From: Rhea pennata
Lineage: Eukaryota > Chordata > Aves > Rheiformes > Rheidae
Direction: 5' to 3'
DNA length: 64,000 nt
Assembly (NCBI RefSeq): GCF_028389875.1
Contig: NC_084676.1
Span: 7,750,001-7,814,000, forward strand
Program-made: the position numbers and the translations under genes
Shown here: piece by piece, positions 40,501 to 53,600 of the stretch
How positions within the stretch are numbered: position 1 is the first letter of the stretch
Layout: each line of letters begins with the position of its first letter
Notes under the pieces: generated by a model
Database searches by the model: none
Seen by the model: only the letters and a program-made list of their open reading frames with translations
What the model was told of the DNA's origin: nothing

Positions 40501-43500
40501 CCAAGGCGTTCCGTGACCGTGGTCACCCCTACTGCCGCCGCTCAGCCTCCCCCGTTGGCACGAGGAAAACCGTCCGGTACTACAGAAATTAAAGTACAGA
40601 GAAAGCGGAAACCAGAAGATCTGCCTAAGCAGCTTCACCCAGTGACCTTTACTCATGACAGACCGACCCCGAGAAGACAAAGTGCCCTTCAGCCGCTTTC
40701 TGCCTGTTTGCAAGCTGGGTGCCCTACTTCTCCCTGGGTAGGACGCTACCCGCATGTAACTTCATTTCATTACATTTACCATTCTATTAAAACCATCAGT
40801 AATAATCTGTATTTTGGTACATATTTTTTCTGCCTTTGTTCTGAGTGATAGTAAGTTAACAACTCCATACACATGTACTTACTTCCTTTCTCTCCGCCCA
40901 AAGTAGTTCACTGTACATCTTAAAAAAACTAGGAAGTTCTGCGTTCCACTCTGAGCAAGAAAATAGGAGGGAAAAAAATAGCATAAACATTGGAGTCTCA
41001 AGCTAGTACTGTAAGTTAGCCTGTAAAATAACTTCATGTTTTTCTCACTATACACCAGTTACAAAAGCTTTTGTTAGTAATCTGTCATCTATATTAAGTA
41101 ATTTGAAATTGTTTTTTAAACTTGCATTGAATTTCAGTAGCTTTTTTTTTTAAATTTATTACTGCTTTCTTTTAAGTATGTTTCATTTATGAAACTGATT
41201 TCTTGGAATAATGGAATTAATAAAACAAAAAGTTGGTTATACTAAATACATTTAAGTATAATGCATTACTGGATGATTAAATGCACCATTATTTTAGCAT
41301 TTTATATTGTACTGTTATCACGGAAACTAAACTGTGATTAAGTCTCTCCTTCTCTTCTTTCTCCCTGAATTCAGTAATTGAATTGCAGCAGTAATCTATA
41401 TTATTGTAAAAATCGAAAACCTTACCTGCTCCGTTTTCACCAGCATTTCCTTGACTCAGACCACAGAATGGATTACCAGCCTAGGAAGCAATTGCAGTTA
41501 AACCGCCTAGTTTTCCCTTTGTCTGCAGAGGGCACGTGGACTGAAAGAAGCGATAGCTCAGCTGACCTTTGAAATCAAAGCTCTGCTCCAAGTCATGATC
41601 ATGTGTGGCTCTGATCCTTCATTAAGCTTGAGATTTATTCCCTGTGGTGGCATTTAAGATGACCAATATGAACTTAAATTTTGACTTTCTAACAGCTCAC
41701 ATAATCAAGTACAACCACTATGGATGTAAAGTTTATTCCAAGCACTCACATCAAGTCTTACACAGTTTTCCTTTTATAAGGAACAAGAAACATCGGCTCT
41801 AACTGAGCCAGGCTGATGATTCTAGCAACTCCTCATTTTACATTTAAGTAAAATCGTGTAAGGATATAATAAGATAGATGATCAGAGGAACTATTACATT
41901 GTCTTTTTGCAATGAAATATATATACACCACAACATGAAAGTAACAGATTGCTATAGTGACTACTTAGTTGAACAGCCAATATCAATTAGAAAAAAAAAA
42001 AAAAAAAAAAGTGAATCCCTAGACTGAAGCTGACACAGCACTCAAACTTCCCCTTCACTTTCATTCTTTAATTCTCTCACCACTGTGCTCCACCTGATTT
42101 TTCTATATTTCCAAAATAACTTGTTTTGCTTTGATGGAAATTGAGGAAACTAAGCAGAGGAATAATCAGGTTAGCCAGAGCAGTGCATTGGTCAGGAGAA
42201 TCTAAGGCTGCTTTGCTGTGAGAAAGCAAAAAGACTGTTCACAGATTGCACTGCAGCAAGCAAGGATAAGAGCAGCCACGTTCAGGGAACCTTGGTGAAG
42301 CTGAACAATTAGCTAACAACAGCAATTTGAAAATTAACTAAGTTATTGGGCCACATTTATGTTTTTGGTGAGAGGTAGGGTTCTGAAGATATAGCTGATT
42401 GAATTTTTAAAGACACCCTCTGACAGAGCTGAACAGGAATCCTGCAGAAGTTCTGTCCACTCTGCACACGCCACTACCTCAGTCTGAAGCTACCAGCTCT
42501 GAGAAGCAGATTAATCAACTGATTAGAATTGACAGTTCTATACAGGTGAGAATTCCTTCCAGTTTGCAAATGCCATGTGCAAGCTTCTGAAAATGTCTTT
42601 GTTGAGAAGAAAAGCCTTTTAGACTATCAAGAGGCTGTTTAAAGCAATACTTAACTAAAATCATCAATTAAGCTAGAAAGTTCTAAGGATTAAGGCTGTA
42701 TCAAAGCATTATGTAGTCAGACATTGAAGCATAGCTCCGAGGCACGGCATGTGTAGGGTTTTTTGTTTTTTCTTCATTAGGTATACTTGCACGCTTTAGC
42801 GACCACTAACCAAGGAGGTTGTCAGATACCAGAAATAAAGGTCAGTTGAACACACACTTTAATTCAGTGCCATTGTTTCTAGATATCCGCCTTTTGTGGT
42901 TCTGTTAGCATTCACTTGCCCAAACTGCCGATGAAGTAAGACTAGGACTAGCTTACATTCTTAACACACATTGAAGTATGTCTTTTTATATCAAGAAGGC
43001 AAAAATTGCTACATCTGATGAAAAGCCTTAAAATGCACTCAGGAGTAGAACAGTAACTTTCAGCAAGCCTACGTAACAGAATGCCATCTTGAGTCAAGGA
43101 TGCTAGAATAAAGCCTGTAAAGCAAATAGCGAAGACAGTCCAATACTGCTGCAGAACCAAAGCAAGCTTTTTCAGTTTTAAGACAGAACTTCATGACAGA
43201 AATAGAATTTCTGCAGAAAATAAGTGTTCCTTGTATTCTTCTACTTTCAGCTGCTTACAGATCCTTGCCTCCCATTACTTTTTCTTCCTTCCCTTGTTTA
43301 CTATAGTTTGGTATAACCAGCTGTTCATCTTGCGCCCACAGGTTGGTGGATATACCAGGCCCTGTGACTTCAGGCTTTCTAGTAAGACCATATTCTTAAG
43401 TGATATAGTGAAGATCTCTGCGTTTCCTTTATGACATTGTCTCATCTGCATCTTTCAGATGAGAATATGGGCTAGCTTTATTGTTTTTCCCCAGACAGCT

Positions 43501-44284
43501 ATTTTCACTATTTGTTTTGACAAACTCTGTTAAAAATGCCTCTCTATATTCTCAGTGAACAGTTGAAAACAAATGCTTCAAGTATTTCTCATTTCAAATA
43601 CCTAAAGTTAATCTTTATCCTCTGTCTGCAGAAGTTCAAGTAATCCAGCAAACACAAAGGGTGACGTTATATAGTACTGTATCAGGTTTACTTACGTGCA
43701 GTAGACTTTATATGCATTTTCAATACATCCTTTCCTGAGGTATTACCATTCTCCTTAAGTGTCAAATGTCAGTTTAAATAGCATTATTTTCAACATGCTA
43801 AGCTTTGTTTATTCCCTCTTCACAGCATCCGTATATAGGAAATTAGTAGATGCAATGGCAAAAAAAGAGTTCTATATTTCACTTAGGTTCCATTATTTGT
43901 TTTTGCATTAGAAGTACACAGGAAAATAAAAGATATGGGAATTGCAATAGTATCTACTTGTACAACCAACCCATCTAAGTAGTTTCCTCTCTAAGATTAG
44001 GCAATACATTATCTTTGAGACAAGACACATTGAGTTTTGTTGTAAAGAGTTAAGACTAGAACACAAGGTCACTTACACAGCTGGATTTTATTCTGATTTT
44101 TACCTCTGGTTTGTGAAGGAAGTAGACAATTAATAATTAGTTTCATTAAAAAAATGTTTATTCTGTTAAAATGTTCTCACTTTGAAATGCAGTTAAACAG
44201 ACCTTTCAATTTGCAAAAATCCAAGTTTTTGCAATGAATGCATGTGCAGTGGACATCCTCCCACCCCAGGAAGATACGTTCTGC
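40501..44284. other. HMMR-MAT2B intergenic region
   Basis: From the MAT2B promoter to the HMMR polyadenylation candidate, about 3.8 kb. AT-rich apart from its first 250 bp. Contains an A run at about 41990-42010. No exon-like or repeat-family sequence recognised. Confidence 0.55.
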
Positions 44285-45078
44285 TTTATTCTCCTTCACT
44301 TAGGATTGACCAAATAAGAGAGCAGGCTACATGGAAGTTATGGCAGTTTAAGAGTCCAGTGAGTACAGCATTCATAAAATAAGTTTCCCTTAGTTTAGTA
44401 ATCTCCACTGAAGGATGCAAATACTTACATAAACAAAGCAATTGGTTTGAGTTTGACCTGAAAATTCCCTTCTGAAAAAAAACGCAGCTGCAGTATTTAG
44501 CCCCAGGACTGACATTAGCACATCTTGAATATGGATCCCACCAGAAGCTATCAAAACCAACCATACAGTCTTACTTTCTGCATCTATTGTATATTATAGA
44601 AGCCACAGAGGGAACATGGTCTCTGGGAAGTTTTCCTTCTGTTGGTATTAGAGCAAACAGCCAGCAAAATTAAGTTATAATTGTAAAGATGAGATAAATA
44701 ACAGGATCCTAAAAGAAGACAGGTTTCATTCATCATCCTTTCCCCAATACTTATTCACTCCTTTTGGGCTTAAGCTGTTCTGTTAATTTGAAAACAAGTT
44801 AAGCAACTTCAGCATATTAGAAAGTGAAAGTCAATGTTTTCCTTTGTCTTAGAGTACAGCTATGTTACCAGGAGCCTGGAACATAGTCATCCATAGCCTC
44901 TCCATAAGAGTATGATCAAGCAGAGTTTTTCTAGGAAGATCATTTTATATCATTTCTCTGCTACTCTAACTTGTATTATGCACAGCATTCAAATTCACCT
45001 TTAACAAATAGTCCCTTGAAGTCTTCACTGCAGCATTTGAGTTTGTTAATTTAAGATATTTTTCTTAAAAGCAGGAGA
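44285..45078 (-). other. probable HMMR 3' UTR
   Basis: Non-coding sequence after the HMMR stop at 45079. A minus-strand AATAAA lies at 44285-44290 (TTTATT on plus), giving a UTR of roughly 0.8 kb, and another is at 44157-44162. The end is inferred from these hexamers. Confidence 0.45.
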
Positions 45079-46173
45079 TTAACTTTGGTTTCTATTACCT
45101 GCAATGGAAAAAAAAAATATATATATATTACTAAGCTGGTGTTTTCCACTCTTGCCCCTATCAATTTGTCTGCTGAAGGAAGAAGGTGGGGGGAGAGGGG
45201 CTTAATTCTCCACATGACAGGCAGGACCAGGATTTCAGAATACATTTTAAAACACAAGTCTGGCTGCAATCCACATGCTTTCCCTGCCTTTTCTACACTA
45301 ATTATTTTTTGTCCCGTCCCCCCCCCCCCATATTCTTGTCTTCTTTCCCTCCACTGAACCTTTTTAATTCTTACCTTTACATCTACAGCAGCCCAAGAAC
45401 TTGAAAGACAACTAAAAAACCACAACTGAAACCTCTCAGAGTCACTTCCATACCTTCAGCCCTTGCAAGAGATATTGCATATCATTTGATCAGCCACGGC
45501 TTGTTAGCTGCCTGTGGTAGGTGGCTTCCCAAAGTCAAAATAGTCAGTGATGCACAACAGTAAGACCATATTCACATCTTCCAAGATCATGCAAACAGGT
45601 TCATTCTCTGTAACCTGCTCCTCTCCTTGTCAAATATGCTTTCAACCGTCTCACCTGCCATAAGCCTTGCTCAGGTTAGGCTAGTAAAACAGATAAGGCT
45701 GGGAAGCACAATGGCTAACAGAGTATTAGAGGTAGATGTAGCCTTCATCTGCCATGGAAGAGACAAGAGATATCGTCTCCTTTTCCAGATAAAGGAGACG
45801 TTATACGAGACTGTCATGTCTCCTTCGGTTATGCTAAAGAACATACAAGGCATGGTTAGTGAAATATCCAACCTTACCTTCTTTAAAGGGGGTTTTAGGA
45901 GGAATATTTTCCTTGCTATCATGCTGGAAAGCTTTAGAGGGGTCAAACCGCCTAATGCCCTGAAGTGCATATAGCTGCTCCTGAAGATCTCTGCTTGTTT
46001 GCTTCTCTCTTGCTAGCAGGGCACGCAGTTTTGAGACATCCTAATAGGGAAAACAAAACATTCACAAGTGAGATAATGAAGCATGCTTTCCCCCTGTTGT
46101 TTATTTGCTTTAAAATTACTCAGAAGGGCTAATTAGTACATACATACAAAATAGTGGGGTTTTTTACTTTTTT

Positions 46174-46223
<50 letters not shown>

Positions 46224-47569
46224 GAGAAACTAGCAGCATTGTATAACCCCACGAAGCAGCAGAGAACCTTGAAACTTTTCATGGCCAATATCTTATCTAG
46301 TGCTTTCAGCAGATAGTCTGGCAAGTCTTGAATCTCCAAAAAGGTAAGAAAAACTAACCAGGCTAAATACAAGAGTTATTATTTGTACTGGTGATCTTGA
46401 ACATCGTGTATCAAATCCAAACTGAGAGATTATTTTGTTTACTGAGGCTACTCATTCTTTCTAATCTTGCACTCAAAAGAAATTTAATAACCATAGTAAT
46501 AGTGTAATTTAATCAACAAATTAAGGACTGGTTCCCCACACAAGTGCAGGATCAGTCTATAAATGTTTACAGCAATAAAGCGAGTATGTAAGAGTAAGTT
46601 CCAGATTTCTAACATATTATTTGACTAACCTGCTTCAGGTGTGTATTCTCCTCCTTCAGCTTCATAACATGCTTGATTTTTTGCTTCTGGTTCTGATGGC
46701 CAAGTAGCTTAGCATATGCATCACTTAATTTATTTAGTTCTTCTTGGGCTGCACCATGCTCATTTAAGAGAGCATTCTTCTCTGCTTCAAATGCATCCAG
46801 TTGTTGCTGGAACATATAAAAGTCTTGAAGTGAAAGAAATTTTAAATACTGAACTGAAGCCTACAAAGACTGGTTTGGGAAGAGTAGATGCTCAACAGAC
46901 AGTAGCTTTGGAAACCATTGCATGGTAATGGCCTTAGAATAGCCAGCAGCACGTGTACGTCTTGAGAATTCAGTCAACTGCATAAAGTATTAAGTCAGAC
47001 AGTAATAAATATGTATTTCATGACACACCTGAAAAGGCTTAGTTTTGTTATGCAAATCTTCATATAGAGTACGCCATGTCTTTATCTCTTCTTTTAAGCT
47101 AGAATTCACATCTTCATTTGTGTTTTTCCTAAAAAGCAAGATGTCATTGTCTTTACACAGTAAAAAGCTTACAGCATTTCTTCACACTAAAACTTTTGTG
47201 TAACAAGCTAGACAAAATTAGTTTGAGAAAAAAAGTCACCTTGATCTTTCTCCTTCAAGACCTTTCAGGTCTTCAGTTTGCACTTGCAGTTTTTCCTGAA
47301 GTTTAGTCATCTGTGCAAGGTAAGACTCCTTGGTTCTTTCTATTTCTGCTTCTTTTAGTGCCAGCTTCGTCTGGGTTTCTAAAAGCATCCTGAGGAAAAA
47401 GCATCATTCATCTTTAATGAACCCTTAATTTATTCTTTTTATTATTCTAATTCTGAAAATAAGTACCCACATTTGAAATGCTGTTATTAAAAGAACTGGA
47501 ATGAAGGTTTGCATTAACAGCATTGTAAGAAAAGGACAACATAGTACAGAAAGCAATCAAGTTCACATG

Positions 47570-47609
<40 letters not shown>

Positions 47610-50600
47610 GCAAGGAACTGATAAAGCAGTGCTTTTGAAGGAAGGATAGACCACATGTTTATTAATTCTTTAATTCTAGCAGCTTTTAATGCAAGCTACT
47701 TCAGTAATTAAAATTTTTTAATGCAGGTACAGCATTGCTTGAGCTTTACTCAGGCATAAGCTACATCCAGTCAAGACTGCTCAGTGTGGAAGAGTTCAAG
47801 GGTTTAAGGCAAATTCTATATACAAAAGTTGCCTTCCCTCTCCTCTGTCATTTGTTTTACTTTTTACTGTAAGTAAAGACATTTTTGTTACAGAAGCATT
47901 TTATAAGTCAGAGGTACATCTGGCCAAGTTAGAAACATCCAATTCTGACTAGCCAAAAAAGGGATTTTTTTTGGCGGGGGGGGGGGGGGGGGGATGATGT
48001 CTATCAACACCTTCAACTCTGCATTGGGAAGGAGAAGAAATAAACTGCTGATTTGATTTGACAGAGCACCATGTTCAGTTGTAGGTAAGACGACAAGCCT
48101 CAGTTAACACTGTTCAGCTTCAGGAAGTTTGTTGGCCAAGTACCTTGCACATTCTTCTTTTGCTTTGTTTTTAGTGTATTCTGCTTCCTGAAGTAGCTGC
48201 AGGTTATCTTCACCTACTTTTTTCAGGTTGGCAACCTCTTCTTGCAATAAGCTGTTCTCTAATTTAAGGCTGGCTATTTCCTCGGCTGTTGTCTTCTTGC
48301 AACTGGAATTAGAAAACCTTGTTACTTGAGACAGAATACAGACCAAAAGGTTCAGGCCTTAGGAGAGCAATATAAGCTAATGCTACCCAGTATAAAAGAT
48401 TCTAGCTTTGAGGTATACCAGCATTCTGATATTTAGAAGTCTACCATAAGATGGGGGGAGGGAATAAAAGCTATTTATATAAAACCATAAGAAATTACAT
48501 TGAAAAATACCATACTATAGTTATTTTCACTTCAGTACACTTTAAACACTAAAGATCATCTGTACCTGAAGCTTGCATCAGAAAATATCCTGCTTGACCC
48601 TTTGGGGTGCCTTTGCACACTTCACAATAACAGCAATTTTCAAATAATACTACTTTATCTTTTGAAGAGATAACTGCAATAATTCCATCTCCCATATACA
48701 TCTGCTGGCAGATAACAAATATCATGTCTAGTAACAACAGTTTAATTCCTTCTGAATGACTGTACACAATGTGCTCAGTTGGTTCTAGCACTGTCATGCA
48801 GAAGAGTTACCCAACACTGAGGCTATTTTCAAGAACTTTAGGAAAATAATGTTTATTCACTACAACTTTTGAGTCCAAGCAGGAAGCCATTTTGAAGAAA
48901 AAGTACACAGAACATCACCACTAGTTAAAACTCTCAAGGCTCAAGAGCACTTGAATATTGTGCTTGGTTACAATTTGGAAGAGGAAACATCCATAGCTTC
49001 CTGAACCTACAGCTAGACACTGAACTGTTCATTATGTTGGCCTAGTACTTAAGAGGATTAAATCAATTTAAGGCCATCAAATAATCCAGCACACAGAACA
49101 CTGCTCTGACAGTATGGTAGTGCTCATAAAGTGTCAAGGAATAAGGTACACACATGAACAGTACTTTTTATCATAATAGATAGAACACCTGTCCTAGTTC
49201 TTAACTGAATTTAAATACCTTTCAAATTCAGCAATAGTCTTTCCAAGTTTACGCAGTGTATTGCTATGCTCTTCTTGGATTTGCAAAACAGCATTACTGT
49301 GCATTTCACTGATTTGCTCCAAATCAGTATTCTTCCTGAAATAGGAAATCAACATTCCATACTGGAGACAAGTATGTCTAAACAAACTTCAAATGCTGTT
49401 AGCAGTTATTGAAGGTTTGCTGTGGCAGCTATGCATTAATTCGGACAGAAATCAATAACTTACCTACCACAACTTTGCAAGCATTAAAGCACAATATTCA
49501 CAATCAATGTAGCTAAATATTTTCCCCCTCCCTTAATTTTCCCAAATGCCTGTAGAACAGGCTCCTTTTAATACCTACTAAAAAATCTTTCAAGAAGTGA
49601 CAAAGGAAGAAACAGCCTTCTTGAACATCTTCCCTAGCATTTGTGCTCTCCAGGATGGAAACATTCAATACACATGTAGCTTACCCTTAGTCCTAAGAGG
49701 ATACAACTATAGTACTAACAGATTAATTAGCATGCTGAGACATGCTTAAACAGTTTCATTAAAACAATTCAAAATTGATTCAAATTACTCAAGTGGATTT
49801 AACCTAATTGCTATCATTAATCAGCCAGCAAGAAAAAGAAAAACTGAACAGGTCTAAATTTAAAACCTATATTAGACTTAGAAACCTATCTATATCTTAG
49901 ATTTAAGATTTTTCTGTAAAAGCAGTAGAAGTCAGGCAGTTTGACAAACCCTTTCAGCTTTTCTTCCATTTGAGCAAGCTCAAATGCTTGAGATTTGATT
50001 TCTTGTTCCAACCGCTTCACCAACTTTTCAGCTTTCTTCTCCTTAGCATGCAGCTTATCCAGCTCATTCACCGCACCCTTCAGCTCTTCTTGCAGCTGAA
50101 GTCTCTCATTTGTTACCTCTTCTTGAAACTCTAGTAACTTCTCGTGCATACATGCAGAAGACTTCTGCAGTCCAGAAGAACAAAGATGTTACAACTCCCC
50201 TACTTTTCTAGTGTATGTCTGCATATTTTAAAGGCCATTTTACAATGCTTACTTAAGCTTTTAAGTACAAGGGAAATCTATGGGAAGAACGGTAACATCT
50301 ATCACAAGAGCTGTGATTCTTAGAAGGACATTAGAACATGCAATTTCTCCTGTAGAACCAGGTAACAGCTTCTACATCCCCCAGATTAGACTGCTGTTAA
50401 AACTGCAGTTTTACATGTAATCAAAATTAGAATATTTAGTCATTGGGACTACAGTCTATTTTTTGACTAATTTAGTATTTGTATTTACCTTTTCCTCTTG
50501 CAGCTGAGAGAGAATATCCTCTTGTTTCTGAAGCAGGTTTTGGTGCTCTTGCTCTTTTAAGAGAATTCTTTTCTTCAGGTCTTCTATTTCAGCAGTCATA

Positions 50601-53600
50601 CTCAGGCATTTTCCTCTGCTCTCAGAGGACTCTTTCTCTGTAGAGAAAATAGAGATCTTCAGTTCTCTATCTTCAGAGAACTGCATCATCTGTTCTTCAG
50701 AGTACTGGAGATAATTATGATACATATCTTTGGGACAAACAGCCTTTATTAGAGCAGCAGGATAGTAGGGGAAAGATAACTAAATGTTTTCAAAAAAAAA
50801 CCCTGTCTTTTGCATAATACAAGCACCGGGTAGCCAACCAGTATACAGAGAACTGAGTACCAATGTTAGGTTGCAGGGGTGGCTTTTTGTTGGTTGGTTT
50901 GTTGGTTATGTGGAAGGGGCACAGAAGTGAGTAAGTTCCTAGGCACATTCCCAATGCCTCAATAAATTCTAGCACATTTTAGCATTTAGGTATACCCGTA
51001 CAGAACTAAAGCAATGTAGTACTGCTTGTCAATGAGGAGTGAAGAAGTCACTTGCAGGCAGTTTTCAGATTAATGCCCACCCTATCAGGTAAACAATTAT
51101 TTCTATAATATCCACCTTAGTATCCCTCCATGGAAAATAGCCTTAAAAGAGAGGTCAGATCACAAGGTAGTTTCCATACTGATAGAAATATGCTGGTCTG
51201 TTTTCAACCAAACCTCAGAGACATGACATTCAAACTATGTTAACATTTTAAAACAAACCTATTTGAGATGCTGTAACTAAGATGTACACAGTTGGTATAG
51301 GCAAGAACCATTTGCACAAGTACTAGCAATTACCTTTTTCTTGTTCAAGCAGCTGACACCTTTCATTAAGTTCTTTTACCAGTTTAAATGATTCTTCTTC
51401 TTTTATTTTAAGGGAATCCCTCAGGACCCTGATGTCTCCGTCTTTCTTTATCAGCATCTCCTCCATCTGAGCAATATCTAATTTGTATTTTTCTACCATT
51501 TCTGCAACACTACTGTAGGAGAAAATTCAGGCATGTATTACCACTACTTATTTTGTTTGTAAGCTTATACTTCAGTACAAAGGGAGAAATGCTTTGTTTA
51601 AAGAGTCCAAACTAATTTTGATTTTGACCAAATTCAACTGGGGGACAGCCTTCGCTTACTTCCCAAATATCAGTTGTTGTACATTAAGACAGATTACTTA
51701 AAATTAAATACAAATTTCAACATTGACATTGTTTTTTTCAGAGAAATTCATGTAATCATAAAACTTCAAATATAGCTAAAAAATTTGATTTAAATACTCA
51801 ATTCATCACTATAATTGATTTATAGATGACTTGCATCCAGTTTCATACAAAGGTGAATTCTAACAGAAACACATACATGTTAACATTTTAAAAACTTAAT
51901 CAGAACTTATTCCTCATTGCCTTGATGAAGATCTTGCAATACATTGTGAATTAATAAAGAAATCTTACTGAGCAAATTGGCAAGGGTAAGACAATAGGAG
52001 GGGGAAAAAATGCAACTAAAACCTTTAGTGAACTAGCTTAATTAGAATATTTTCACCTTTGCATCATGCCTTGCTAGAGACACATTACTGTGAAGACTGG
52101 TTAGTATTTCAATCAGCTACAAAGCCCTGCATTAGAGATTTTCAGACTCTCAATCTGATTCTAAAGTGCCACCAACATACACAATTCATCACAAATCTTA
52201 AATGTGCTGCGAAGTTCACTGGAAACCAAGAGCATTCTTTTTGCACGACTGTACATAGTTTCACAAGTGAGAGTTCAAAGACACCAACCAATGCCAGTGT
52301 ATTAGGAGGAAAGTTCAGTTCAAATTATGCTTAAATAAGCTAGGCTAAAGTAGCTTAGAGGACTCTATGAAATTCTTCCACTCTATTGCCTAGCTCACAA
52401 AAGCACAGACACATTTGGAAAAATAAATGCCTTATGACTCCTTTCTATTATCAGGAGAGAGAGGAGGAAAAAAAAAAAAAAAAAAAAAAAGCTCCCTCCA
52501 TCCAAATATAACACAGCTACATAATTGCTGCCAAGATTCTATATCAAGAGCCATAAGGTAGGTGTAGTCATATTACCTTTAATTTGCTCGATCTCATTCA
52601 AGAAAGATTTGTTACCTGAGCTCTGTGATATATTCTAGGAGTTTTTCGGTGTCAGACTTTTCTTCAACTTTCTCTCTCTCACTAGCAGATCTAAAAGCAG
52701 AAAGTTTTCATGATTGTTTAAACAAAAGAGCTGTAAACTGTCTGATCACAGATAAACAGAAATACATCCTTGCATCACAAGCTAGGCAGTTTAATATTAA
52801 GACATGCTCTCCATAATCCAGTTTGACAAATCAAAGTGATTGAAAATGTCATTCTGCCCACTTTTGCTGCTTGTTTCTGTTGCATATCATCTTCTCATTT
52901 GTGCCAAGAATGCTGAGCCTTGTTTTATCACCAAGTGTGCTAAAGGGACTGCATTAGCTAGACAACTATTACTGCTTCCTTTTGTTAATTGTACTGCCTG
53001 CATTAGCAGCTTTGTGTATTTTCAGTTTAATACAGGTATAAAATATCTGCTCGTGTTTGAGCACTTGGATGTTAGGAGCAGAAGACACTTTATTAGAAGG
53101 AGGATTCTGCAGTGCCAATCAACTCTATTTCTGAAGTGGATCCTTTATAGGTCACTGTCACCAGAAATGGCCCGATATCAGTGCACTGTTCCCCTGCAAA
53201 CACCACTATTCAAGAAGAATATGAAGTGCCCTCCCTCCTTGCAGACAGCTGCTTTTGCCAAGGTACTTTGCAGTTAGCTTTCTGACAAAGAACACAGCTA
53301 CTATGAAAAAACCCTGAATGCATTACAACTGCCCTTCAATACTATTCACCTAGAAAACAATGTGCTATTTACATGATGTTTGTCAAATGCTTAAGTACTG
53401 AATTAACATCTCCACTCCTGGTCTAATGCTTGATCATTCTTACTTATTCCAAATTTACTTAGTCTAATAGGGCCAGACATTTAAGCGTTTAATCTACAGG
53501 AATGTCTTCCTCCAAGATGGAGGATAAGTCTTCTCGCAGTAGGAGTGTCTCCCCTCCTTACCTCACACCAAAAGAAATCCCCATCCATACCACACAGACA

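Noticed and set aside
39832-40848. 338-codon plus-strand and 217-codon minus-strand frames across the MAT2B CpG island
   Set aside because: Ala/Arg/Pro-rich translations of GC-rich DNA. The only supported coding part is the 21-codon MAT2B exon 1 on minus (40094-40156).
45360-45425. Possible alternative last HMMR exon after TTTTTTAG (minus), ending in a consensus donor
   Set aside because: It gives an early stop with no resemblance to the HMMR tail. The exon at 45079-45098 starts with the expected GN-N residues.
50638-50725. N-terminal extension ([12 protein letters not shown]...) upstream of HMMR exon 10
   Set aside because: It lies before the strong TTTTCTCTACAG acceptor, and joining at 50637 restores frame and homology. 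The extension is intronic read-through.
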